64,000 nucleotides of DNA from Brachypterus glaber (lineage: Eukaryota > Arthropoda > Insecta > Coleoptera > Kateretidae), in assembly GCA_958510825.1 (NCBI GenBank), contig OY294045.1, positions 9,475,916 through 9,539,915 of the forward strand. The letters run 5' to 3'. A program made the position numbers and the translations under genes. Every line of letters starts with the position of its first letter. Position 1 is the stretch's first letter. Of the stretch, positions 23,058 through 34,706 are shown in pieces. The notes beneath the pieces were generated by a model. It was not told the DNA's origin, made no database searches, and saw nothing but the letters and a program-made list of their open reading frames with translations.

Positions 23058-23218
23058 AATTGAAAAATGTAAGTTCTAAAGGGTCTATGTGCGAAAATCA
23101 GATATTTTGAGTTATACATGTATAAAGGGACCTAGAATCATGCGCAATTATATTATAAATGTTTTATCGATTTGATATTTTTGGCACATAGACCTTTTAG
23201 ACTTACACTCTTCAATTG
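23058..23218. repeat. Inverted-repeat element, about 160 bp
   Basis: The left arm AATTGAAAAATGTAAGTTCT and AAGGGTCTATGTGCGAAAA pair with the right arm GGCACATAGACCTTTTAGAC and TTACACTCTTCAATT. It directly abuts the 22805-23053 element. Confidence 0.65.
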
Positions 23219-24589
23219 TAAACTTTATATCAAAATTTAGCCACACTTTCATTTGTTCTCACTTACACTTTAACATAAATAGTTTTAACTATTTACATTT
23301 TTCTGTAAAGAAGGATATCGTTTTAAAGGTGAGTTTTGGACTAAATACGAAAATATGTTTTTGTTTAAAATAAGTGCAAAATGATAAAAAGAAATGATAA
23401 AAAACTGTCTAATAAGTTTATTTGTTAATTCTGATCAAGATAATTATTCGTTAAATTTTTTTGTGTTATCGTAAACGTGACAACAATGATAACATGCTAA
23501 ATGCCTAGCTATATCTTATCTTAAAAAATGTGTTTATCTGAACATCAACAAAACATTTTGAATGTATAATAAAAACACTGTTCAATATTAATTAAATGTA
23601 TTTATTTAACACTAAAGCGTAAAAGTCTCTTAAAACTTTTTCATGGAAATAAATGTATTTAACACGTTTGGCCACATTAAATTACTAATTTGGGGTAACA
23701 CTGTCCCATGGGACTGCAGGCTTTAGGTTACTATACTATAGCATTGAGCTGCTCGATTGCTTTACAATATTATTATACATACCTCAAAAACAACTCGATA
23801 ATCTTACTAAAAAACTAGTCTGATAAGTCCAATACACATTGTGTAATACACGATGTTTATTTTACACCATGTTAAATCCGGTAAAATTAACAACAAAACA
23901 ACAAAATATTTTATTTTTAAAGTCAAGCGCAGTCAATACATCCCAATACACAGCCCTTGACCTTACAGAAGAAGTTATTTTTATTTTGACATGACATGAC
24001 ACTTAACACGAAAGATCTTTAGGTGTTGTACGATTTATTGACATATGTCAAAATTCGTAATTAATATAATTAAAGTTTGTTTCGGGATATAAAAAGGGCT
24101 GAAATTTTGGTATTTATTTTTTATGTATTTATAAGCATGTGAAGTCGCGATTTAGCCAAAAATACGATAATCTCCTCTTCAGTTAATCAGAGTTAATGGA
24201 CGCTTTGCCACACACACAGGTTAAAAACAATCAATAACTCATTATCTTCTCTGATGGACATACAGTGTATGTCGTACACAAATTATCTTAAAACATCGAT
24301 GCTTTTAAATTATAAAATATTTATTACCCAAGAAAACGTGTCGATTGATAAGGTTGTCAATATCGTGGAATGTTTAAAATTGAAATCGTTATCCCCAGAG
24401 CGCAACTTGCGGTGTTCTTTTCGAACACGGCGGCCAGTCCTTTAGCAAAAGGAGACCGCATGGCGCGACTACCGTCAGAGAATGTTGCCATGAGAGTTTT
24501 CACTGTCTGTCTGGACGAATGTATGCAACATTAAAATATACTATAGTATATGCTATTTATTTTTTAAATTTGGCTCTAAATACTTTTCC
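23219..24589. other. Intergenic stretch, no gene recognised
   Basis: A less AT-rich segment at about 24390-24530 (with TTCGAACACGGCGGCCAGTC) stands out, but no conserved frame could be read through it. Confidence 0.4.
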
Positions 24590-24652
24590 TACCATCCTTT
24601 ATGAAAATGATATTTAGCACACTCTTTTGTTCTTTAGAAAACGCCTTATATC

Positions 24653-24906
24653 CAACGAACTAATAACTCTTCTCTCTAGAATAGGCATTTCATTCGTTAA
24701 AACTGACAAAAATGTCGGCAACATAAACATTCGTCTGTCTTACTCGCACATCTTTGTTCTAACAGAGACAACAATACCAGTTACTTGTAATTGTTATTGT
24801 TCAGGCCTGAATATACCTACTATTTGTTTACAAACAAACCGAGATGTTGGCGATTCTTTATTTTAAAGGTATGCGTATTCTATAAAGTAGATTTATTAGT
24901 TAGTTG
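24653..24906 (-). mobile_element. hAT-type MITE (CAACGAAC family), copy 4
   Basis: Inserted in the opposite orientation to copies 1-3, inside family B copy 2. It is flanked by the perfect 8-bp repeat CTTATATC at 24645-24652 and 24907-24914. The right terminus is slightly decayed (TTATTAGTTAGTTG). The 79-aa frame at 24627-24866 is the same MITE-derived reading seen in copy 3. Confidence 0.92.
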
Positions 24907-25608
24907 CTTATATCGCACTTGTTTGATATTTTCATCACCTTTGTTTGATATTTATGTATGTAAGTTTGGCTAATTTTGTTTAGATATTTACGTTGTAAAT
25001 TCTACGAATTTAACTCACCTCGTTTTATATGCCATTTTCCACCTTTCATTACAGACTTCTTTTATGTCTTTTATGTTTTTCAATCCAAATATTTCTGTTT
25101 TTCACGTCAAAAATAAAAACTATAGTTATAACCTTACTATTTTGACCCAGGTCAATATAACTTAATATGTTTTATTAATGTAAATGTAGATCTAATAAAA
25201 ATTACTTAATTTGTGATTTAGTTACCTTACATTTTATAAAAAACATCAATATTTCCTCATGAAATGTAAAACATTGTAGAATTTAGAGTCTTATGTGGTA
25301 GCATATCCACAGAAATAAAATTTAATTAATAAACTGTCAAATTTTCCTTGATTTAAAAGATGCTTGTGTTTAGGCAACCCATTAAACAGTGTTGAGCTTC
25401 CAACATATGTTGTATTAAATATAAAACCAAGAAAACTAAAGGTAAATAAAAAACATATTTCCTGTTGACATACATATATAAATTTTTATGCTATTTTGTG
25501 TTTAGTTTTTCTCAAAAATTCGCGGAATAAGTAATAAAAATTAGAAAATATTAAATTAAGAATTCTTAAAGTTTAAACTTTATATTTTTTCGGGATCGTA
25601 GGAAAAAT

Positions 25609-25737
25609 AGTGTACATAACTGTAAAGTGTATTTCTAACACTCGTAGGGTTTCCTCACTCGCCTGACGGCTCGTTCGTAAACCTTCTCACTCGCCTGAAA
25701 TATGTCACTTTTCACACTAGTTATGTATATACTATTA
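25609..25737. repeat. Palindromic module, family B copy 2
   Basis: The outer arms are AGTGTACATAACT and AGTTATGTATATACT. The inner part contains CTCACTCGCCTGACGGCTCG. ATCGTAGGAAAAA lies just outside the left arm, as in copy 1. Confidence 0.7.
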
Positions 25738-27489
25738 CAAAGTCCGATCAAATTCTTGAAATGCCAAAACTATGAGCAGATCTGTCTCTATCTCATTTTG
25801 GGGTCATCAGTGCCGAGCAATTTTAAGGCGAAACTCTATTACAGTGTATCTTGTAATAAGGGCTAGTTATGAGAAGGAATAAACAGTTGCTTTTCACCCG
25901 TGAAACGAGCAATATGTACTTTTGGCAAGAATTAGGTAATCCATTAATCGCTTTGAATTTTTAGCATCAAGTGTTTTAGTATAGTTATTTATTTGCTATC
26001 TTAGATATGCCCTGGATTCGATTTTATATATTTTATAGTGATTGTATGGATGATGTGCAGTAAAATGACGAACATGTGATTATATTGGAGTAAGAAGGGA
26101 ATTTTATGTTTTTTAATCATTTATTATGCTGATAAATTTTGATTTAGAAGCAACTAACACGTGAAGAAGTTTATATACGTACAGAATTTTTTTATATACT
26201 AGCGCATGCGCAAATATAATTACAAAATAGAAAAAACAGCCTTGACAACAGCTAACACAACCAACAGCAAACACGAAAAGGGAAGAAGGAAAAGAAAAAG
26301 AAAAGGTCTTACAGAAGACTGGAAATTTTCTATAATTAAAACAGGAGTGGGCATGGTGCCAAACCAGACAAGAATCACTCTTGGTGAATTGAGTAACTAA
26401 GAGGGATTTGGCTAATTATCTCACTGAGAAAAGATCAAAAAAAAGGAAGAAGAAGAAGAGAAGGAATAAAATGGTTTAGTTTAATTTATTATCATAGTAT
26501 AGTCGTTTATTAACCTTTAAAAGAGGTATTCAGGCCTAGAATGGAAATAATAAAGCATTTATTGTATAGAAATTTTAGAGAAATAAAAGAATTGGCACAT
26601 AAATCATTAGTTATAGTTTAAAGAAAGTTTGTTTACCCGCGAAACTCCCATTTTTGTCTGAAGATGGATTATAATATTATTATAGTTCTATATTGGCTAA
26701 CGTAGCTGTTTAACTAGATTACCCGTGGTACAACGCCAAGCCGCAAATTAATAATCGACTATAACAAATCGACTGCACTTCTTCGAAATCCTTAATTATA
26801 CTATTCGCAGCGCGTAAGCGTACTTAGGTACTTTTCTTGAACTCCATGTTTTTTTAGGTCTCAAATTTTTCTTTTCTTCATTTACATTATTTGCTGTTTC
26901 TGTATATTGTAATTTTATTGCTACAACTAAGTTGTTGCTTTCGGACTCATTTTCAGTTATTTTCGTCAGAAAACCGCACGTCGTGTTTATTTTTTATCCG
27001 TAGTCGATTCTGCAAATCCAGCGGGATCCCGCACTTTTGCAAATTGAAAAAAATGGCGCAGGATCCCTCGGGATTGCTGGATCCCACATTGCGGGATTGC
27101 AATCCTTAACGATAACCCAAGAACGATATTTTCAGGAAAACTTCAAGTTCTATAAAAGGAAGTTCCATGTTATTATTAAAAATAATTTTATCAAAAAAAA
27201 AAGTTATTGGGGGTTAAAATTAAAAAAATCGAAAAAAATATCTTTCCCAAAAAAAAATTGCAGTAATTTGGAGTAATTAACTCTGTACATGATGAATGAT
27301 TACAAGGACGTATCCGGGATCTTTTTTCGGAAGGGGGGGCAAAACATATTTTCCCTAAAACTCGAAAAGAATGAAAATGTCCAAACCAAGCAAAATTTTT
27401 TTCATGTTTTTTTACTTCTGTTAATTCCTTTTTTTTAGTTCAATGTAGTAAAACTCAAGTTTTAAAAATTTAAATAAAAAAAATAAGAA
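25738..27489. other. Intergenic stretch, no gene recognised
   Basis: A 64-aa frame at 26206-26400 has a basic run (KGRRKRKRKG) but no recognised domain. Around 27000-27110 GGGATCCCGC-like motifs repeat (AGCGGGATCCCGC, GCAGGATCCCTCGGGAT). None of this supports a gene. Confidence 0.4.
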
Positions 27490-27880
27490 AGCCTTAGCGC
27501 CGCAGGTGAAAAATTTTACAACTGTGCTGGTCTATTTAAATTTGAAAACAGTGGTATAATTTCTAGCGCCGTAGGCGAAAATATTGACAAATTTCAAGCT
27601 TCGGTTATACAAACTCCAATAAAAAAGAACGTAAAAAAGCTATAGCGCCGCAGGCAATTTTTTTTAGAAATTTCATAGCCTGTTTTAATTTTGGAAGTGT
27701 TACTATTTGAAGTTTAAATGCAAGAAAACTCTAGCGAAAATTTTTACGAATTTGAAGCTGTAGGGTCCACTTGGAAAAGAGCCTGCATATTAGCTTCGCT
27801 TTGTGTCCTTATCGTTTTGGGGAAGTAAAAACAAAGTATAAACAATTTATTATAAACCAAAAGAAACTATCAACGCCTGG
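27490..27880. repeat. Degenerate 70-90-bp tandem repeat with AGCGCCGCAGGCGAAAA motif
   Basis: AGCGCCG(C/T)AGG occurs at about 27495, 27564 and 27643, with a decayed fourth unit (CTAGCGAAAATTTTTACGAA) near 27731. The distal part matches the reverse strand of 9005-9160. Confidence 0.65.
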
Positions 27881-28689
27881 CCCCCCTTGAATTCGGGCCC
27901 CGGAGAAGCTTCAAAAATTTCAGATTTTCGTGTTAAATTTTAGGACTTCGGAAGAGCCCGAACCTTTATTCCTATATATTTGGTTTTGGCGTGTAGAATT
28001 CTTTAATTTCTCCGGCATTTTCCTTATAATTAGCTCCAAAATATATTTTTAAAATTTATTTTTGTTTCTAGCTTAAGTGAAGAATGTTGACACATTTGAC
28101 ACTTGGAACAAGTTAGATTTAAATGGTACAATTTTTGTGTGTAGTACCTTTTAAAGTTCGCAACTGTAGTAATAAATTGGAGTTTGTAAAGTTACCGGTC
28201 ATGATCAGTATTCGGCGTTATTCAGTTATGACTCATCAAGGTTGAAAATAAACACAGAAACATAGGCTTAGGGAATAATTTTGCTGAATTATGAGGAAAT
28301 TTTTTATAAATCGAACGATTTGACGACTAATTTGTTACCCACAACAATATTAACTATACATATTAACCATACATACTTATATATATCGGTGTTTTTCAAA
28401 GAAAAAACGATATTCGATTTTTATCTTTTAAGAATAAGAAAGTTTTTAATTTTTATTTGTCGATAACTTTTTTCCTACCTTACTCGTTTAAATGGAATCA
28501 TTAAAAAAAATCAAGATAAAAAGAAATAAAAATGTAAATATTTAAAACCTCGCCTCAACGCTAGAGTCGACGCGGCGCCTATGCGAATCTGGAAATTCGC
28601 CTACTACTGGTCATGATGTACGTAATTGATTAGTACATGTACAAGGAACCGAAAATTGATGTTTTGTGATACGAGGTTTCGAAATTTAC

Positions 28690-28950
28690 AAATCCATATA
28701 CCCACTGTGAATAGTATATAACGGAATGCGTAGCATTACATATCTTCACGGCTTGTTTTGAAATACCAGCACGAAACTCCTCTTACCGAATTAACCTACA
28801 TCAATCCATATTATGCACAGTGGAGTATATTGATGACTTTATGAAAATTATGGTTGCTATTAAAATTTAAATTGGGATTTTAAAAATAAAACAGAAAATT
28901 AATAACACAAAATAAATTAAATTAAAGCAAATATTTAATTAGCTATTATC
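28690..28950. repeat. Dispersed repeat E, copy 1
   Basis: Contains GAATAGTATATAACGGAATG followed by CGTAGCATTACATATCTTCA and CGGCTTGTTTTG, then a TGCTATTAAAATTTAAATT segment. Matching pieces occur at 30050-30180, 30474-30540 and 37330-37395. Confidence 0.7.
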
Positions 28951-29813
28951 CAGTTTTGCAATCTATTGAGAGGTTAGTTAGGTACAGAAGATTTATTTGG
29001 ATGATCCTGGAATATTTTGTGATACAGGCAAGCATAGATACCTTTTTCTGAAGTTGGTGATCGTTTTTTAATAGCATAATAATAGCATTTTTAAATTTCG
29101 CAACTTCTCAAAATGTAAACCCCCCTCTTATTCTTAGAACCAGTTGAGATATCGACTTCAAATTTGGAAAGCTTTTTTTTGGCATATATTTGATATTTGC
29201 AGCTTTTTCAATTCCAATTCCAATTCCAATAATGGCATTTTCCATAGGATAATTTTCCAGCTCAATCTAATACAATTTTTGGCCTACGCAAAACCGTCTC
29301 ACTTTGTAGTTGTTTGTTTGCTTTTAAATTGTGGTTGGGTCATAAGGGGGGATTTTTTTTTTTTAATTGAAAAGGGACTCGTACAAATAAACTTCTCTGT
29401 TCCACCATAATACTTTTTGAAATATTTCCGACTTCTTGAAAATTATACAAAATATACGGTACCATACCTAGTACTAGTACTACTAAAATATACATTCTAT
29501 TTAAATTGAAATTACAAATTTATTTATTTTTATTTCTTATAGATTATTATTATGATTATAATTTATGTTAGATTATGTTTTGATAAAATAGTTTTTTTTC
29601 AAGAATAACAATCTTCTTTTTTGACAGTTTAGCTATTTTACTGTAAGGGCCTTCCTTATTTCAAATTCAAAAGTATTTTGAATACCTGAATGCGCCTCTG
29701 CACGCATTCTAGAACAAAAATGCGAATCCCCTACTCTTGAAAAGGTGGGTCCGTCGAGAGGCGACTTTGGGTAGTCAGTCGAGGTCAGATTTTCGCTATG
29801 GTGTAATGCGTTG

Positions 29814-29900
29814 TGGAGATTTCTTCAAGTTGCGGAGATTTTAAAGCTTGGTGGAGATTTTGTGGAGATTTATAATTGTGGAGATTTTGCGGAGATTCCA
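29814..29900. repeat. GTGGAGATTT reiterated motif
   Basis: Six (T)G(T/C)GGAGATTt motifs occur within about 85 bp, at irregular spacing of 13-24 bp. A further copy (GTGGAGATAT) is near 30074. Origin unknown. Confidence 0.7.
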
Positions 29901-30049
29901 GGTATATAGTGAAATGAAAAAATAAATTGCATAATATAAGTAAAAAGTCAATCGTGATGAAGTTTCATATGAATTTTCTATAAAAAAAGCTCTTCAGATT
30001 TTAGAGGTGATGACCTGTTTTTTTTTTACTCATCACCATTTTTGCAGGG

Positions 30050-30540
30050 GTTTGGATCTATAAAGATTTACAGTGGAGATATTATATATTGATTAGTTTA
30101 TAAAAATTATTGCTGCTATTAAAATTTAAATTAGGATAAACAGGAAATTAATAACATAAAATAAATTTAATTGGAACAAATATTAAAATAAATTTAATCA
30201 AAACAAATATTTAGGTTAATAATTATAATTATTTTAATTAACTTTGGTCTTGTAGTATTCAAAAGTCGGTTGATAATTGTATATTTATTTAGAATATATT
30301 TATGGCCTGTGTGTATATGGGAACTTCAAGTATTACGTAATGCAAATTTTGATCATTTTGGACCCCCACCCTCCCCATGTAACGCTATTTTCCTATACCA
30401 TTAACATGGGCGTAACACTCCGAAATGTAATATGTTTTGAAAATGATATATTTTTTAAGTATTTGGGAAATGCAATATACCATTTACTGTGAATAATATA
30501 TAATTGAATGCGTAACATTACATATCTTCGCGGCTTGTTT
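30050..30540. repeat. Dispersed repeat E, copy 2, with a TTACGTAA-family insertion
   Basis: The left part (ACAGTGGAGATATTATATAT, then GCTATTAAAATTTAAATTAG) and the right part at 30474-30540 (GAATGCGTAACATTACATAT) match repeat E. Between them, from about 30318, GGGAACTTCAAGTATTACGT and GGACCCCCACC belong to the family of the 12481 element. Confidence 0.6.
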
Positions 30541-31087
30541 TATTTTTATCTAATGAAGCAACTAAGCAAGTACAAGTACAACTATAGGATTGGGCGTTAG
30601 TTCATTATCGTGTCAGCCACTATTTTCGTCAAACTAGCCTTCTAAGATACAAGTACTTAAAAAATAGTGTTTGCTATTTGCTATGTAAAATATACATGCA
30701 GTAGCCCAAAGGCAAATGCCATGCAATAATAAAGTTAAAACACCGGATTTAAAGTTAAAACACCGGATTTAAAACTAAAAGTTGTAATTTATTTGAAAGC
30801 GAAAAAGATGTAAAAATTTATATGTAAAAAAAATATTTTTCTTCAAGCATACTAAAATGTTCATATTTTATAACTCAACACACTAGTTAAAAGTGATCTA
30901 TTTTTTTACAGTAAAAAAATAAGTTCATTGTTGTACGCCGTAAAAAAAAGTTAGTTAGCCAAACCACCACTGGCGGCAGCACTCTTTGACTTTGATTACA
31001 GCCATACTTCAAACTTGTTTGTTTATTATGTAAACAGGTGGTTGACTCAAGATTCTGTGCAAAAACCTTGTGTGATATTGATTAAAA

Positions 31088-31270
31088 ATGATTGAAGAAG
31101 AATATATGGTTTATACACCTACAAATCTCTCCGAAATTGCAAATGCTACATTAGACAAGTTACCATCGAAATCGCGAAAAGTGTACGATTTAGCCTACGA
31201 AAAAAAATTAAAATGAGCTAAGAAAGGTTTAAATTTATTTCGAAAGGGTTTTATTGGCCTATTTTAATAA
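31088..31270 (+). pseudogene. Decayed tyrosine-recombinase-like N-terminal fragment
   Basis: The frame opens with ATG at 31088 and reads 42 residues ending LPSKSRKVYDLAYEKKLK before a TGA at 31214. The same frame continues AKKGLNLFRKGFIGLF. A SKSRxxYxxAYExFxxW-like start followed by a short basic stretch and a LxxxF segment resembles the SAM-like core-binding region at the start of Crypton-type and other eukaryotic tyrosine recombinases; the TGA would replace the expected Trp. This resemblance is from memory and the fragment is short, so the call is tentative. A lone palindromic module lies 80 bp downstream. Confidence 0.4.
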
Positions 31271-31350
31271 AAAACATACTTTATTACTGAATAAATTAAG
31301 TTCAAAAATTAATATTAAAAAAATATATATATAGGATGCTTGAAGAAAAT

Positions 31351-31437
31351 ATAGTATGTTTCACTCAGAGGAAAAGTCCAAACCTTCCCACTCGAGTGAA
31401 AAATTTCACTTTCCACACTAGTTATGTAATATACTAT
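31351..31437. repeat. Palindromic module, solitary copy
   Basis: ATAGTATGTTTCACTC at left and AGTTATGTAATATACTAT at right, with a central CCCACTCGAGTGAAA hairpin. The right half (TTTCCACACTAGTTATGTAA) is almost identical to family B copy 1. Confidence 0.65.
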
Positions 31438-31439
31438 AT

Positions 31440-32638
31440 TTGCGATATCTTAGTCGCTTCTGTTTATTAGGCTTTTATCAGCTTCTTGTTAACCAGACAT
31501 CCAGACAACGTAAATATGCTGATGTCTTAGACCACACGGTTATAATTGCAAAATAAATGGTTTGATTTTATAGCACAGCGTGAACTTTATTCATTATCCA
31601 TTTTTAAATTATCTAAACTAGCTTTAAACATGAACGTGTACCATATAATATTTATATTTAATAAAAACAGATAATATCAGTATCTAGTTAATATAACTGA
31701 ATGATATCTATCAATTTAATTTTAACATTTCTTGATTAATAACACAGGACTACAAAAAAAAAAAAGAAAACTTCGAGATATGTGGCTATGATGTTTCTAT
31801 GTATTTTTTTATTCTCATCTTGTCTTGTATTAAACATCACAATTATTTTTTTGTGCACTGTGTAAATATAATTATAACTGGGCCAGTCAATATTTTAAAA
31901 TATACCCGAAGGTTTTAGAAGTTAATATTAATTTAAATTATTATTTTGCTTACCCATATTATTTTTTTTACAAATTTTTATGCTGGGTATTAGGGTGCCC
32001 AGAACCTACGGAATTGGTTGGGTTCCACCCCTCAAAATTTTTTTTTAGATTTGTTAAGAGATATTTAGAGGTCGCGCCCGACGCGTAGCGATGCTTCTTT
32101 AAATAGAAAATCATGTCAAGGGTTTTTATTTTTTAAGGATAAAAAACTTTGATATTGAACGTTTCTGAATAATAAAGGAGTATTCTCTCTTTTTATGCCC
32201 CTCTACAAAAATAAAACGGTTTTTTATGGGGAAAATATGCTAAAAATTGACACATGAGGTTAATAAAGGCTAGAAAAAAATGCACTTAGAATTTTTTCCA
32301 AAGAGTTCTTTTTTTTTCTAGGTTATTCTTCAATATGTTCGAATTCAGGGTTATATATTATATTTACTTTTTTGAAAAAAAGTACAGGGTGTCCAAAAAA
32401 TAAATATCTCAATAAAAGTTAAAAAAATGTATTAAATTGCAATAAAATATCAATTTTGTAGCAAATAAATAAAAAATATTTTTAATATGCCTTGTAGTAT
32501 GTAGTATGTAGTATGTAATAAAACACATTAAATAAAGTTTTTTTTTAAAGTGTTAGACGTGAAACCTTAATTTATTTTTAAAAATCTGAAAGAAAATCTG
32601 CAACATAAACATAAACACATTACAAAGCAATTCGTACA
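31440..32638. other. AT-rich intergenic stretch, no gene seen
   Basis: A tandem GTAGTATGTAGTATGTAGTA run lies near 32495. A segment around 31990-32100 with GGGTGCCCAGAACC pairs weakly with CACTGGGCACCCTACT near 34806, outside the piggyBac element, so an older inverted-repeat element may enclose 31990-34820. Confidence 0.4.
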
Positions 32639-32640
32639 TA

Positions 32641-33024
32641 TCGACACTCCCAAGCAACAAGGATGTAACTCAAGTTAGACCCATTTTGAGTTATACTCAT
32701 AGGTAAACGCCTTGAAAAAAGACACACATGGTGGTACTACTCAGGTTTCTCCACAGTCCACTTTAAGCAAAAGTTTACTTAAAATTACTAAAGTAAGAAA
32801 TTCTAAACTTGAATATTATCAGAAACAAACAGTAAATAAACAATAAATACTTAAACAGTTAATTAGAGAATTTTATAAGCTTTCAAATGATGTATCTCAT
32901 GACTTCGTTTTCCACTTCAATCATTTACCCACCCTTAAATAACAAAAAAAAAATATTTTAGAAATTTAGCTGTCGTGAAAAATGACAATATATGAGTTAC
33001 GGCTTTGTTGCTTGGGGGTATCGA
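32641..33024 (+). mobile_element. TA-flanked MITE (TCGAYACYCCCAAGCAACAA), copy 1
   Basis: The left end TCGACACTCCCAAGCAACAA and right end TTGTTGCTTGGGGGTATCGA are inverted repeats. TA flanks both sides (32639-32640, 33025-33026). A second copy of nearly the same length lies in reverse orientation at 59810-60192. TA duplication suggests a Tc1/mariner-type origin. No coding sequence. Confidence 0.88.
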
Positions 33025-33852
33025 TATGATGTTTGGCCAAATATCATCTCTTTTATAAAAATAAAGTATTTTTTACATTTTTCGAGATTTGTGATTTTTT
33101 TGGGCATCCTGTTCCATTTTTAGAAAAAATATATATGGGGCGCTATTTTCTAAAAAAAATTACTCATGAAAAAAAATTCTAAGTAACCTTTTTTGTAGCA
33201 TAAATTAGCTTCATACGTCAATTTTTACAATTTTTTTTTTTACCCTGGTAAATTCATTTTTCCATATAAAAGCGTAATTCTTTTTAATATTCCCTTATTA
33301 TACATAAATAATTTTACTAAAATCTCCTGATTTCAACGTTTTCATATTTAAATAATATTAAAAAGGCTTAACATGTTATCTCTCAAAAAAAACCGCTGGG
33401 CGCCACCTCTAAATCATTTTTTAAAAAATTGAAAAAAATTGTGGGCTAATTTTTAACCCTTAACTGCTGTTGTGATATTTTTGCTACATACATTACGTTG
33501 TGGGGTTTCAGCGGACCCCATTTTATTTTCACATATAAGTTTGAATGGAAAGATATTAAAGCAATATTAGTGTAAAAAATAATTTATTTGTAGTATCTTA
33601 AGCTTAAAAACCACCAAAGATAAAAACAAAATATATTTTAACAAAAAAAATAAACAACATTCAAAAAGTTAACTAAAAACCCGAACTATTTAAATGCTTT
33701 GGTATTTTAGTCAAATATAAAAACTGAGTAAAGAAACTTAAGTTTTTTTATCACTTTTCTTAAGAAAAAGTATGAAATAAAAATAAAAATAAGATAAACA
33801 TAAAAATTAAAAAAAACTCTGGATTTTCACAAAAAGTGAATTTTAAGAAATT

Positions 33853-34170
33853 TCAGTCTTTCATACACTCTTGACAGACATTGCGACGGCACTTTGTTCA
33901 AATATGTTGCTCCCAAATGATACAACCTATATTACTTTTTATGTTTTTTGATCTAGGACACAAATAGCATGGTATGCGACCAACATTTTCTACTCTGGAT
34001 TCTTGATGAGAAACAGGTTTCTTCTTCTTCTTTGCTCTAAGTATGGTCTTGTCAGTTGCTGAGTAAGTCACAAAGCGTAATATTTGGGAATTATCACAAA
34101 AAGAGAGTGCAAAATATATTACGAAATATTTAAAATTCAAAAAAAAAGTGCCAGGGGCCATCTACGCGTT
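33853..34170 (-). pseudogene. piggyBac transposase C-terminal remnant
   Basis: The frame gives an RRWPLALFF-like entry, then a segment ending in a cysteine-rich tail: IPCYLCPRSKN, a second Cys at NIGC, EQHI, then TKCRRNVCQECMKD and a stop at 33853. This matches the RING-like zinc-binding tail typical of piggyBac transposases. The codon at 33898-33900 is TGA where a Cys would complete the H-x-C spacing, so the tail is interrupted by a nonsense change. The acidic catalytic domain that should precede it is missing. Confidence 0.8.
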
Positions 34171-34259
34171 GTCTGCTTCATGAAAAAGTTACAAATTTTT
34201 TATCTAAGCTGTACACCCCCTTTTGTACTATTTAAAAACCTAATTATTCCTGGATAATT

Positions 34260-34427
34260 TTGTAGTCTCTATATGTCTTTAGTATCATGTTCACTTTGTA
34301 ATTCACTATTATCCAAGTCAGCTTCGCTGTTTTTTTTTTCTTCGTCTATTTCTCGAAACCACTGTTCTACTGTGGCCTCAAAATCTTAATCTGTAGCTCT
34401 AACATTCTTTTTAGTCGTTGAAGCCAT
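34260..34427 (-). pseudogene. piggyBac transposase N-terminal remnant
   Basis: An ATG at 34427 opens MASTTKKNVRATD, then a TAA. The same frame continues with an acidic FEATVEQWFREIDEEKK stretch, shifts frame, and gives SEADLDNSELQSEHD. Acidic, Ser/Glu-rich N-termini are usual for this family. The protein then breaks off at about 34260 and joins the C-terminal remnant. Confidence 0.6.
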
Positions 34428-34706
34428 TTTTAAAACCCCTAAAATGACCAATATTTTGAAATTTAAAAAAATATATATGTTCAATAAACTTACGTTAATT
34501 ACGTTGTGGGGTATGAACAGACCCAAGTGTTGTTTTCTGACGTAACTAACAGAGCGACCGCGATACAAGCACCACTCAATGTTACTCTCATACTGACATG
34601 AAGGTACAGGGAGTCTCAACTCAGATCGGTCGCTTACCTACATGTGGTGTGGAAAATTAACTTCGCTGGGGTCCGCTCAGACCCCACAACAGCAGTTAAG
34701 GGTTAA

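Larger units (their letters stand above)
24590..25737 (+). repeat. Composite repeat family B, copy 2 (interrupted)
   Basis: Matches 6585-7386 on both sides of an inserted MITE (24653-24906). The left part has CTCTTTTGTTCTTTAGAAAA; the right part resumes with the duplicated CTTATATC and runs to the palindromic module at 25609-25737. Confidence 0.8.
33457..34702 (-). mobile_element. piggyBac-type element, internally deleted
   Basis: The 18-bp termini CCCTTAACTGCTGTTGTG and CACAACAGCAGTTAAGGG are perfect inverses, and TTAA flanks both sides (33453-33456, 34703-34706), as expected for piggyBac. Subterminal repeats GTGGGGTTTCAGCGGACCCC and GGGGTCCGCTCAGACCCCAC also pair. The total length of 1246 bp is about half of a full element. 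Transposase remnants on the - strand cover only the N- and C-terminal ends, so the catalytic core has been lost. Confidence 0.93.

Noticed and set aside
26206..26400. 64-aa basic frame with KGRRKRKRKG
   Set aside because: Low-complexity purine-rich sequence, no family match.
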